Under the pieces are notes generated by a model. The model saw nothing but the letters and a program-made list of their open reading frames with translations, was not told where the DNA came from and made no database searches. From positions 372,001-436,000 of the forward strand of contig JALLLS010000004.1 of assembly GCA_025094145.1 (NCBI GenBank): 64,000 nt of DNA, given 5' to 3'. The DNA is from Spinellus fusiger. Its lineage: Eukaryota; Mucoromycota; Mucoromycetes; Mucorales; Phycomycetaceae. This document shows, piece after piece, positions 12,289-22,994 of the stretch. Numbering within the stretch: the stretch's first letter is position 1; each line of letters opens with the position of its first letter. The translations under genes and the position numbers were made by a program.

Positions 12289-12906
12289 CTTAAACCAGTA
12301 AGCAGAGTTTGAAATTGTCCATTTAGACAGCGAAAAGGCATTTCCAAACACATTGGTCAATCATAAGAATATTGTGATTTTATTCTCAGAATATTTCTTT
12401 ATATATCCCAAAAACCTTTGGGTGTATACATATTATAAAACTCAGTTTAAAAAATAAGGTTTGTGGAGTATGATATTTAATTTCCTTTTGTAGAACAATT
12501 TACTATTAAAGTATGTTATCCATTAAATATAGTGTTGATGAGTGAAATTGTTTATTATAATACAATAGTTAATTAAAGAAAAGAAAAAATATCCAAGGTA
12601 AAATATTTATCCGATATGATAATAATTTTATTCTTGTATTCTTTATTGAATAGGCCGACACGTCGTAATATGTGGCACTTCCAATCTGATAACAAGACAG
12701 GCAATCTAGGAGAATATCAAAGCAAATAATGGTGAGGTAGAGAAATATGGCTTCTCCATATGCTTAAATGCTCCTTGAAAAAGAGATATATCATTAGCAA
12801 ATAGGGAAACACCAACATCATTATAAAAAATCACATATTAGTATAAAGAGTGTAGTTTCTACATGTTTAATAAAAGGTTCTGATTTGAGTAGCTTCCAGA
12901 AAGTAC

Positions 12907-14407
12907 ATACCCAAAAATATTCTGGCCTTTAAGCGGTGATACCTCCTTCCTTTTACCTAACAATAAAAAGTCCCCTTTTATGGAACTGTGTTTAAAATCA
13001 AAGGTTTGTAAGTATCCAAATTGTTATTTCTTTGTGGATACCTCAATATCAAATTGTATTATCAATGGAATATGGTGTTTATAAATAAAATTGTTGATTG
13101 TGTCGTAAAGACATTTTCTATAATTGGAACTACAACCCTTTTTGGAAATACTAATTCCTACCACTAAACTGAGAAGGGGATGCTATCGAATACTAAGGGA
13201 TGATGATAGTCGTAGTATTAGATAACATACCCCTGAAGCTAAATACTAGTGGTAGAAAAGTATGATAGTCGTAGCAATACAAAGTAATAAACATCAGAGT
13301 TTAACTAACTGTTAACTGACCGGATTTCCTTTGGACTAACAAGCCATTGACGACATGATAAATAAAATTATTTATTATAATAATATAGCTAAAATTATAC
13401 TATTACTATAGCTACTAATGTTCTAGGTGTATTTCTTCGTAGCAATAGAATATACCACCTGAAACTGACCTGAGAAAAGTCTTTACTTATCTAATAGCAA
13501 AAGAGTGTATTAGTAATAATTTGATCAAGAGAGATAGTATGCTTACCTTGTAGTTAATACTTGTCTTGAGAATAATGAGTCATATATCATCTATTAAAAT
13601 AAGTCAGTACTATGTCTTTTGGATTGCAATAGGCTCAAGCCCAGATGAAGACACTGCTTACCTTTTTATCACTAGAATATCCTCTGGTGGTGTCTATCAC
13701 TTCCTTCTATTGTTTCTCTTTGTTGATAATAGTACAATACCTTGCTCAGTTATGCTCATCTTGAAGAGTACTTGGGCGTTAAGTTGTATGTGCAGTGCGG
13801 GAAATAATAAAAGGAGGGGTATCAAAACAAATAATTTCTTCTCTATTCTGGTGGGGTATACAACTAGCCTCCACTTATAAAATTCACATGTCAAACAATT
13901 CACACTATTTTCCTTGGACCTAAAGGACAGTATTAGAAACAATACCTTGTTATCATTAAGTAATATTGTTAATAACAGTTACAATGAGACAGTTGAGGTT
14001 ATTATGGATATGGATTCAATGAATGGCTATACAGTTCTTAATATAAGTGACATTGGTTCTATTTTATGGACAATGACCATTAGAGTCAATTCACTGTGTG
14101 TTCTATATATTTAAATATTGTTACGCTGCAGATACTGTGGGCTTATGGATAACATATTATGTTAAACAATAAATGCAGCGACTGAGTTGTAGTATTAAGT
14201 GGATTCTGGCTCTATTTCTTGTCTTTACAGCCAATTCTACACTTTTTAATTGCAAAGTCAATAGCCATTGCTAAAACAGGTAATAAAGTTTAAAATAGTT
14301 CATTTAGACGTCGAAAAAACTATTTCAAACACATTAGCCAATCACAAAAAAATTGCGATTTTATTCTCAAGATATTTCTTTATATATTCCGAAAATCTCC
14401 TGGTATG
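12907..14407 (+). mobile_element. TIR element of family A, copy A3
   Basis: This is the best-preserved sister of A1, in opposite orientation. The left end is CATACCCAAAAATATTCTGG after TA. The right end is the complement of CATACCAGGAGATTTTCGG, followed by TA. That right end is intermediate between the A type (ACACCCAAAGATTTT) and the terminus of the Fanzor units (ACACACCAGGAGATCTTTAGG). An LTR-like repeat (13101-13355) is inserted. Forward frames at 13566-13880 and 13914-14114 repeat those of A1 but have no motif I recognise. A further partial right end of the same family follows at about 14410-14545. Confidence 0.65.
13101..13355 (+). repeat. LTR-like repeat inside A3
   Basis: The segment runs from TGTCGTAAAGACATTTTC to CATTGACGACA, 255 bp, with short inverted ends TGTCGT...ACGACA. 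It is the close relative of the reverse-oriented repeat at 3455-3710 and more distant from the one at 10714-10968. It contains a TATA-like AAAGTATGATAG region and the shared CCGGATTTCCTTTGG. Its absence from A1 at the same place shows it is an insertion. No exact target duplication is visible. Confidence 0.55.
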
Positions 14408-14409
14408 TA

Positions 14410-14545
14410 GTGTTTAATTGCATAGTCCATAGTCAATGCTAAAACAGACAGACAGTGAAAAGGTTCTTTTCAAACACATTAGCCAAACAAAGAAATAGTA
14501 TGATTTCATTGTTCATGTATTTCTTTTTATATCCCAAAATATTCT
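14410..14545 (+). repeat. Partial right end of family A
   Basis: This is a second, diverged copy of the last about 130 bp of family A directly behind A3. The blocks TTTAATTGCA, GCTAAAACAGAC, AAACACATTAGCCAA and ATTTCTTTTTATATCCC follow in the same order as in A3 14250-14395. It has no coding capacity. Confidence 0.5.
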
Positions 14546-15039
14546 GTTGCTATGAAACAAGACATATAGGACCTTGTAAGGCTGGTTACTCATACGGAGA
14601 TTGACATAAAAGAGAAGGGTGTGAGCTGACAGAAGGCAAACTAGTGGTTGGAATAATAATGGCACCAATGTGGGAATACATAAAGAAAACAAGTCGAGAA
14701 TAAGAAACAGTCAGCTGTCTAAGTCCTTAAAGCCTATCTTTTTTATACTTTAGGAAGCTGTTTGGATTAGAGTCTATTTTATTAAAGATGTAGACAATCA
14801 CACTTTTTATATTAGTTTGGCATTTCTTCTTTGACTATGAATTTGACTATTTTGCTATTCTCAAGCAATAGATATGGTCTTTATAGAACATTCAAGCAGA
14901 CTGGGAAGGGTAACTGTCCTATCCTACAGTGTGTATAATCTTGGTCCTATATTTCAAGGCCATAGAATTCAATAAAGTGATTTTATTGTAAAAGAAAAAA
15001 AAAAGGTTCTTCTCTTCCCCGAAACATACATAGAACAAG

Positions 15040-16416
15040 AAGAGGGAATCTATCTCTGAATTTAATGAGATGTTATTATTGTATAGCTTTGATCTTTATA
15101 GCTTAAAGATATATATATATAAGTAGCCTCAAAATCCATACTATGTAACTTTGAGAAATGTATCCTTTATTCTGTAATAGAAGGCAGTAAGGCTATCAAC
15201 AAGACCACTAGAGAGATGAATGTATAGATATTGGGTCTCTAGCAGGGACAAAGAAATAGAGTATTAGTACAAAGGCTAGTCTAGGGAAATCAAAGAGGTT
15301 ACATGAACAGGAACACAACACACGACCTGAATACAATGGGTAACTAGGCAACTATTCTTTAAGCAATTCTTTTCTTTCTAAAATGTTGTTGCAGTCTGCA
15401 TTACTTTGGTAGTTCTGATTAAGCAGATGACTTGTGAAATTTCGTTTTGTTCTCTTGTTCGAATATAGAAACCTGCCAACCACACTGTCTGTTGTTCTTC
15501 ATAACTTCTACCCTCTTTATTTTGTTTGCATTTGTCTGGCATATAAACCAACAGTTGTGATCTGGTGAGTGTCTGTGTATGTTTATTATGTCTGACATGT
15601 TAGTCAGCTTCTATTTTATATTATTTTATTTTAATAAACCCAGTGAATCTGTTACAAAGGCAAGGTGCCAGTGCAAGGGTAATACGACACACATAGAGAG
15701 TGCATTAATATATCTCGAACTAATTATTTTTACTGTTTTATTAGTGAGAAAGGGTATTGGCACCTAAAAAGATTGGAGTACGATCCTACCAAACTGCCAG
15801 TCGTTGCTTATGGCACAAGAATAAAGGTAAAAGATGCTGCCAAATTTAAAGGCCATTGTGTTGGTTTGACAAGAATTTTATATCAATCATTGAAAAAGAG
15901 ACAAAAAGATGGAGATCTTCTTATGGTTGATGTTGATGAGTTCCTTACATCGAAAGTAAACATGATTGACTTCTCACCTAATATGAAAAGCTCTTCTAAC
16001 AGTTACTCTTATTTTTGTTCTCAAGATCTGCCACACTTGTAGCATACATAACCTCACCGAGGTATTCATAAATTTCAACAGTATTCACGCTTACCAAGGT
16101 TGTGGAATTGTTTGGAACAGAGATGTGAATGCATCAAAGAATATCTATACAATTGCAGAAGAGTGTTTAAATGGTCGCCACAGACCAGTTCCTTTCTGTT
16201 GAGAAGAATAGATATTCGTAGTATTATATCATATCACCACATCAAAAGTGGTTTCCTTTGGGATTCAGATATTTACAGGTAAATCTAAATAGTTTTTAAA
16301 TAAAAACTAACATGAATGTATCTCAATTTATTTTTGCTCCTTTTCAAATCGATGTCATTTCTTAAACAATTGTATTTCGACTATTTCCTTTCACATCCTA
16401 AAGATCTCCTGGTGTG
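15040..16416 (+). mobile_element. Fanzor-type nuclease relic, copy 2, with its own promoter-like region
   Basis: This unit is shared with about 56836-58160 and partly with 1-845. The upstream half (15040-15560) is non-coding, with a TATA-like TTCGAATATAGAAA at about 15459 and a donor-like CTGGTGAGT at 15561. The coding half starts after an acceptor-like TTATTAG near 15744. One frame (15745-16040) gives YWHLKRLEYDPTK, PVVAYGTR (RuvC-II neighbourhood), FKGHCVGLTRILYQSLKKR and VDVDEFLTS. A +1 shift then leads to NFNS, the second half of the zinc ribbon (here YQGC) and GIVWNRDVNASKNIYT with the RuvC-III Asp at 16132-16134, then AEECLNGRHRPVPFC. The RuvC-I half is absent. The right end CTAAAGATCTCCTGGTGTG is followed by TA (16417-16418). 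The left boundary is uncertain. Confidence 0.72.
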
Positions 16417-16575
16417 TATAATACTGCCTTCACCTTATATGGCCACCCCCAAAAACTATTACAGATAAAAGTTTAGATTTAAATTCTATTGATTCATTAA
16501 TAATACAGTGATTTAAAATTTCTCTGTGTGTGGAGAGTAACCTATTGAGCATACAAACAATGTCGGTATTTGACA

Positions 16576-17954
16576 TAGTCCCATGTAATAAGTGACCCGA
16601 CAAAAGATAAATTTCTATTTTTTATTCTTCAAAAATAAAATAGAGATCTTTTTCTTTTCTTTTATAACTTATTCAAACAATGACTTTAAGCAATGAGAAT
16701 CAGCCAACTCTTAACCAAGAACATGAAGATAGTCTCATCAAAAGAAGAAAGCGTTTTATGTTTATTAGAGGTCAAATCATAAGACAATAGAAAAGATATG
16801 CTACTTATCAAGAGATTGCTGACAATATCGACCTCCCAAAGAGCACAGTGGGCAGGAGTGTCTTATTGTATAAACACAAAGGCATAACTCAACCCAAAAT
16901 GCATATAGGAAGACCTGAAAAGTTGTCATATACTTCAAAACTGGCAATAATATTGTCTATTCATAGAAAACCTCTTCAGGCAATTGCATATCATTTAAAA
17001 ATATGAATGATTCAGGCATGGATATTTGCCGTGGTACATTTCTAAAATGCATGAATGAACTCGGGGGGTTTTTTTTATGCTCACCATCAAGAAAAACTGG
17101 TATGACACTTACTCACAAGCAAAGACGATGAGAATAGTGTAAAAACAAGGCTGATTGGCCATTGGAGAGGCGGAGTAATGTTACTTGGTCTTACAAATCC
17201 TGTTTTACATCTATGGGCAATGATAATGGGACTAGAATAATCAGGAAGAGAGGTGAAAGGTATGAGGAGAGTCATACGCAAAGAACATACAAGTATGGCA
17301 AGGGCTCAGTCATGGTATGGGGTTGCTTTTGGCGTGGAGGTTTAGGACCTCTTGTACTCTTGGAGGGATCAGTTAATCAAGATAAGCATGTCAATGTACT
17401 TGCCAAATGCTTTCTTCCCTGGTTCCACAAATTGCAAGAGAACCTCGATGAGACCATGCTCTTCCAAGAAGACGCCGCTCCTTGCCACACAGGAGCATAT
17501 AGTAGATGGTACAAACAAGAGAGATGTATGATTGAAGGTTTTGATTTTTGGCCTGCACAAAGTCCAGATCTTAACCCAATTGAGCATGTCTGGGCTTATC
17601 TTGAAAAGAAGATTGAGCCGTGTTGAACAAGCATAGCTTATCCAAAACTACTTAAAAATGCTTGTGTAGTGAATGGGAAAATATTCTAAATGAATTTCTG
17701 GGAAATTTAGTGGATAGCATGACAAAGAAGTGCTCCGCTGTGATGAAGAATAAAGGCTTTGCTACAAAGTACTGAGCAATATATTTATGATGAGGATGTA
17801 GACAATCATCTAAAGAACAACTGTTTCAAATCTTGTGTTATTCCATGAACCTTTTATTATGAATATCTTAGACTGATAGAGATGCCTTTATTTTTCAATT
17901 ATTATTTTTTCAAAATAATTGATTTCTTGTCTAGTCACTTATTACATAGGACTG
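16576..17954 (+). mobile_element. Tc1/mariner-type element, family A, copy 2
   Basis: A 1.38-kb element has ends TAGTCCCATGTAATAAGTGAC and the complement ATTACATAGGACTG, with TA on the right. The transposase would start at ATG 16680 (MTLSNENQPTL-like). It has an N-terminal helix-turn-helix (TYQEIADNIDLPKSTVGRS) and a GRPEKL-type linker, but stops and shifts occur before 17160. From 17162 to 17626 one frame reads to a TGA. The first catalytic Asp position is WSYKS, so Asp is replaced by Tyr. QEDAAPCHTG and DLNPIEHVW keep the second Asp and the Glu, with 36 residues between them. The tail after KKIEPC is out of use because of the TGA, which is shared with copy 1. The element starts 160 bp past the Fanzor unit. 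Confidence 0.88.
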
Positions 17955-19444
17955 TATTGTTCACTGTAGAATCGTGGACAATAACATTATATATAGCCGT
18001 ATTAATGTTCTTTTAATAAACATAAGGAGTAATAGAAAATACACTGATACTTTTAGAAGTGGTAAAAATTATGAAAAAAATGGTTTTAAGCAAAAGTGAT
18101 TAGGACTAACCATGTACATTTCTAAACTTAAAAAAAAACACACACACACACATACACACCTAAAATTTGAAATGAGAACAGTATTTTCATGTCACTTTGC
18201 TTCTAGCTCTTCAGTAGTATTAAAGACATATATGACTTAATTGGATGGCAGCCTGACTATCTTACTAGTATTGCACTTATTATTTTCATAGAAAACATAG
18301 TTCATTACTGAAATGAGTATATAAAAAAGAGTATAGTTAGAGCAAAAATTGGGTCTATCAAGATGCTAATATGCTTTATAGAGAACCCTCTCCCTTCCTT
18401 CAAGCCGCCCTATTTCTACAAATATTAATAATCAGCTGCTACATCAACACATTTTTCATATAGACTCAATTCTATACGAGTTTATGGATTACTTATTGCT
18501 TTTTATTCATAAAAATATGGAGTGTTTCATTCTCTTATAAATCATCTCCATTGTGTTGTACATATTGTCTAATGTCTCAAGATATACTTATATATTTTCC
18601 TACTCAATAAGGATAGACTTCATCCCTGTGCCCTTTCTAGCCTTAAAAAGTCGGTTTCCAAGTATCTTTTTAAGCTGAGAACTAGTTTTGTAATTTACAT
18701 TGAAAAGAACAACAATCTCAACTTGACTGGTGCTATTTACAGTTGTATCATTTATAATACTATTGAATTATGGACATTGATGTTCAATTTCTATATATAA
18801 ATGTTTATTGTAGATTTTGATAATGTTATATAAAGCAGATATTATGTGTTAAGTGATAGAGCAAGGATAAGCAAAAGTTAATATCATGTTTAAGGAAAAT
18901 CTGACCGATTTAAATACTTAATACTCCTTCTTTAAAGCACTGTAACACTAATCCCAATCCAAGTTTAGTGTGGTGTAATTAACCTGCAATGCAGCATGAA
19001 TGAGCAGCTTTTTGTTTAAATGTTTGACCTCTTCCTCCACACTATAGAACTGTTATTAAACATTCAGATCATATTGATAAAAAGATATCCATTTAAATCA
19101 AATTTAGACATACATTTTTACTATAAACTTTGTTGTTGTTTTTAACAAGTAGTACTACTATTCTTTAGGTCTTTCTTAATCTATGGACAGTATTCTGTTT
19201 TATAAAAAAAATTGCACTCTATCCTTAATAATAATAAAGCATTCAGACTTAGGGATTATGCCTTAAAAAGTTTTTGGGAGAGGAGGGGGTGTATCCTTGA
19301 TAAAGTTGAAAGAAGTCTATCAAAGCTAGTCTCACAAGAACAAGATTTCAATAAATACATTATAGTTTAATTTAAATAGCCTTAAATGTCTGTCAAAGAT
19401 CATTTTTCTTTCTTTCTCATCCTCCCTATTATAACTACTCTATT
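17955..19444. other. AT-rich spacer upstream of the TMEM164-like gene
   Basis: No gene or element is recognised in 1.5 kb. There is a short CA-rich microsatellite at about 18136-18160. The last 60 bp before the next gene are pyrimidine-rich (TTTCTTTCTTTCTCATCCTCC), as is common just upstream of fungal start codons. Confidence 0.5.
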
Positions 19445-20461
19445 ATGAGTTCTTTAGTTGCTTATGCTCTGGAGTCTCTTGCTGAAAGAATATCTATAGA
19501 AACATCAGCAAATCCCTCTTGGTACAATATATTGAAATCACTCTTTCTAGACATTGACGTTTTATATAGGTACCCAGAAATACGACTCCATGCCATTGAG
19601 CTCACATATATATCATCCATGGCTATACTACTTTTTATTTATTCTGTTAAACAGCTATCAAATCCATCAGGCATATGTAATATGCTGCTGAAATCATTTA
19701 TACCTTCTCAACATATATCAACTGGTGAAAAGATCACACTCTCAGCACTATTTATATCCTGGGGAGTTTCTTTTATACACAAATGGATAAAAAGCCAACT
19801 TCTATACATGCTCTTGCCATGTCATATGAGTGCACTGCTACTCATGATTGTTATTGGCTATTCCAACAAACTTTCAGTGTTACCCAATCTACTTTTCAAT
19901 GTATATCTCTATACACAGTGGGGAGCTCTAGCCGCACTCATAGCTCCAGATCTGAATGGACTTGATTTGTTTGGCGAATTAGCTAATTTTTATATAGGTA
20001 ATATTTATGAACATTGATAAGTACGAAGACTAATATTCTTAACGAACAGAGCATGCCTTAGTTTTAATTGCCCCTCTCTATATGATTTACATTCGCCGCT
20101 ATGTCATATTACCGATCTCCTTAAATATCTTCATAGCCTCTTACTCTATCTACGTGTTATACAGCAACCCAATTGTACAATTCATTGCTCTCTTAACCGA
20201 TAAAAACATAAATTATTTAATTGAGCCACCCCAAGGTGAGTAGTTTATACACTCTTTAAGATAGAGAAAGAAAAAAAAGGTGAAGATGAAAGGATACTTA
20301 CATGAGGCCCAGTAAAAATCTTGTTAGATATTGGACCCTACTATCGAATGTTTATTTATTGTATTATTCCCATAAATATGTATATTTATCGATCCATTAT
20401 TGTCAATAACTTTATTCTTCTACTAAGAAGTTCAAATAATAATGTAAAAAAGGGTCAGTAA
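19445..20461 (+). CDS. TMEM164: TMEM164-like membrane acyltransferase, 3 exons
   Basis: This gene resembles animal TMEM164, a multi-spanning membrane acyltransferase linked to ether phospholipids with polyunsaturated chains. My model joins 19445-19997, 20050-20235 and 20328-20461, giving 290 residues, against about 297 in human. The visible landmarks are hydrophobic segments at about 53-70, 98-115, 122-140 and onward. The LLPCHM motif puts Cys126-His127 where the human family has NPCH (Cys123). After splicing, ANFYIEHALVLIAPLY puts His186 where the human protein has IQHVMLYVVPIYL (His181). As I recall, both residues are reported as needed in the human enzyme. LTDKNINYLIEPP and IGPYYR match the human VNLNNMLCP and GPWYR blocks. 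Without the first splice the frame would stop at GNIYEH. The substrate in a fungus is inference. Confidence 0.8.
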
Positions 20462-21453
20462 TATACTGAAATAAACACTACGAGAATCTTTTTTCTTTTT
20501 AAATTGTAAAAAGTCATGAATAAGTTTATGAAGTCCCTGAACATTCCTATAATTTATCACCTATGAGGGGGGGGGATCTATACCGATATTAGCCACCCAG
20601 ATTGATGCCTTTATCAGTTGCAAGTTCAAGTAAGACTCGAGTGTTCATTATGTTGTTATTCTATAGTAACTTACACTCTCTATGTACTGATAAATATTCA
20701 TTTTAAATATTTTTATTATTTTTATTATCTTTTAGCATATTGCTTGAATGTCTGCCACAGTTCATACTTTATCTCTTTAAAGACCTATCTGTTACCTCTC
20801 TCTCTCTTAATGCACTTTATGTCATATGTAGATGCCTTTTCAACAGTGCCTTTCTTGCAGTAGTGACCTGTAATGCCCCTGTTAGAAGCATCTCGAAAAT
20901 AAACCTGTTGTTAATTAATACTAAATTCTTGAACAATAACAAAGCAATGCTAGGTTCAGATGAAAAATAAATAAAAGAGAATAAGATTAGTAATAAACAG
21001 TAGCAACTATAAACATATGTTCATTCCCTAGAATATAACTATGAAGTCTGATGACACTTTTCTGTGTGTGTCTTGATGTAAAATAAATCTATAAATTATG
21101 TAATTGTCTTATTGAATATACTATTTATTACTTATTCTTATTATAGTTTTTATTTTTATATAATATGGAAATTCTCATAATACTCTCAAACTGTTTGAAT
21201 GAATCTGTCGACTAAATTAGAGTAGATAATAGAGTAGATGATAGATCTACAACTAATTGACACTGAGAAGTAGCATTGTAGATGCTCAGCACACCTTATC
21301 TATTTCTGTTCTCCTCTCAGCACCCCCGTGTCACAATCTCACGTGAGTTAACTGAGCAACTTTGGTCATCCTATCCACCAAAGAGACGTCACATGTAGGA
21401 GTTGAATGCAACATCAATATCCATACATCTTCTTTCTCTATTAGTGATCCTAC
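20462..21453. other. Intergenic region between the TMEM164-like gene and CWC15
   Basis: No gene is supported. Open frames at 20618-20970 are short, overlap each other and lack motifs. A run of nine G lies near 20567. The last 150 bp are less AT-rich and hold the CWC15 promoter, including the palindromic octamer described at 21339. Confidence 0.5.
21339..21346. promoter_or_regulatory. TCACGTGA E-box upstream of CWC15
   Basis: The perfect palindrome TCACGTGA lies about 110 bp before the CWC15 start. CACGTG cores are bound by basic helix-loop-helix factors such as Cbf1 in fungi. The same octamer is found upstream of eIF2 gamma (58788-58795). Function is inferred from motif and position only. 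Confidence 0.4.
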
Positions 21454-22473
21454 ATGGCAAGTCATTAGCTTATTAGCTACTCTATCATGGCGATTTTATT
21501 AATAGATATTACCAATCTAGACAACAGCAGCAAGACCTACCTTTGACCCAGCAAGAGGAAAGGACAACAAAGCGCCCAGTTTTCAATATGGCAACCGTGA
21601 TCTTGCTTCTCACACCAAACTCAAATTCAGGTAGAAAAGTAGTTTATAGAAAAGTACAGATTGCCATCCTAGGTCGACGACTAAATATATATAAACATAT
21701 AAATACATATAAATACAAAAGACAGCCTGGTCAGGGAGGTGTAGATGAAGTCGGTGATCGCGAGGAACTTAAGCAAGAACTGTTTCAAGCCGAACGCGAA
21801 TATTATGAGACAAAGGAGAAGAAAGGACCTGCTAGTATGGGAAATCACCTCATTAGGGATCATGATAATAATGAAGATAACAATGATAAACGACAGCAAC
21901 TGTTAATTGCAGCAGAGAAAATGGCTGCATTAGATAAAGATGATAGTGATGGAGGAACAGACAGCGATAGTAGCAGGTAAAAGGCTTTTATTTTATTTGT
22001 TTTGTTTTGTTTTCTAAAAGCATATAAATGTTTTTCATTGTATCTATGTGCTAATACATCTATCCCAATAGTAGTGATGATTCGGACGATGAAGATGATT
22101 CGGACGATGAGGATAATGCAGCCGAGTTACTAGCAACACTCCAAAGAATCCGGAAAGAAAGAGCCGAAGAAAAGGAAAAGAAAGAGCGTGAAAAGACAGA
22201 AGCTGAAGATGCTAAAAAGGAGAAAGAGGCACTGACAGGAAATCCCTTGTTGCATATTGGAAGTGAAAAACGTGACTTTAGTGTCAAGAGAAGGTAAGAT
22301 CTTTATCTAATTGACTGGAGGAAGAGTTGATATTTACTCTTATTAGATGGGATGATGATGTTATTTTCAAGAACCAGGCTCGTGGTGTTGAGGAAAAACA
22401 AAAGAAGAGATTTATCAACGATATGCTGCGTTCTGACTTTCATCGTCGTTTCCTTACAAAATACATTCGTTGA
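21454..22473 (+). CDS. CWC15: Spliceosome factor CWC15 (Cwf15/AD-002 family), 5 exons
   Basis: CWC15 is a component of the Prp19-associated (NTC) part of the spliceosome and acts in the nucleus in pre-mRNA splicing. My model joins 21454-21456, 21521-21630, 21722-21976, 22072-22293 and 22347-22473, giving 238 residues (human about 229). The conserved N-terminus [13 protein letters not shown] and [15 protein letters not shown] are followed by a Glu/Lys-rich coil, an acidic Ser-Asp stretch ([15 protein letters not shown]) and the hallmark C-terminus WDDDVIFKN...[20 protein letters not shown]. The start is unusual. The ATG forms its own coding exon, and the first intron (21457-21520) appears to begin with GC (ATG|GCAAGT) and end CTAG. 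I chose this because family members begin M-T-T-A and because no in-frame ATG precedes ACAACAGCAGCA. The third intron-exon joint was placed at AAAAG|ACAG to keep KFRQPG continuous. Confidence in identity is very high; the GC-AG start intron is likely. Confidence 0.92.
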
Positions 22474-22994
22474 AATAGTATCATATGTATATATTAGTAT
22501 TATGTCGAGTGATAAAAAGTGAGGCTTTGCTTTCCATTGACAGCCATCATCAGAGTGAGATCCGGTGAAAAGCAGTTAAGAGAGCGACAATAAATGTAAA
22601 TAATGAGATAATGGAAATAGAGTAATTGGTATCAAAAGAAAGCTCAAGTACAACATTTAGTTGCACACCTAAAGATTGAGATATTCAAGAAAGTAAATCA
22701 GACGACTAGAGGTCGAGTTTGGATGATCATAAAAAGAACTAGATAAATGCTAACAATTCAATCAGATACAATAACATTTAGACAACCACTTAGTATTTTA
22801 CCTGTATTATGGTTATATTCGAGCGATAACTAAAGAGACTTTCTTTTTGAGCTTGATTCAGGAATGTCAAAACGTAAGAGGGTTTATTTCTTCATGCCTG
22901 TCTACAGAATTTTACCAGGTAGCTCGAGGATTGTCTTGGACTCTCAATAATGTGCCTAAAATTTGACACTGATGTCAGGTCTCTGCTCCAAGGT

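Larger units (their letters stand above)
10500..12424 (+). mobile_element. TIR element of family A, copy A2, carrying two nested insertions
   Basis: This copy of family A has ends TGCACCCAAAGATTTTTCTGG at the left and the complement of ACACCCAAAGGTTTTTGGG at the right, both beside TA. It is enlarged by an LTR-like repeat (10714-10968) and a MITE (11899-12288). Without these it would be about 1.28 kb, the same as A4. Its diverged interior follows A4 more closely than A1 or A3. No intact reading frame remains. An additional fragment resembling the A left half follows at about 12430-12570. Confidence 0.65.

Noticed and set aside
13356..13360. Target duplication for the LTR-like repeat in A3
   Set aside because: The left flank GATTG and right flank TGATA differ, so I do not claim one.
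20618..20970. Two overlapping frames downstream of the TMEM164-like gene as an extra exon or gene
   Set aside because: The TMEM164-like protein already ends with a complete C-terminus at 20461, and the frames lack motifs and splice support.
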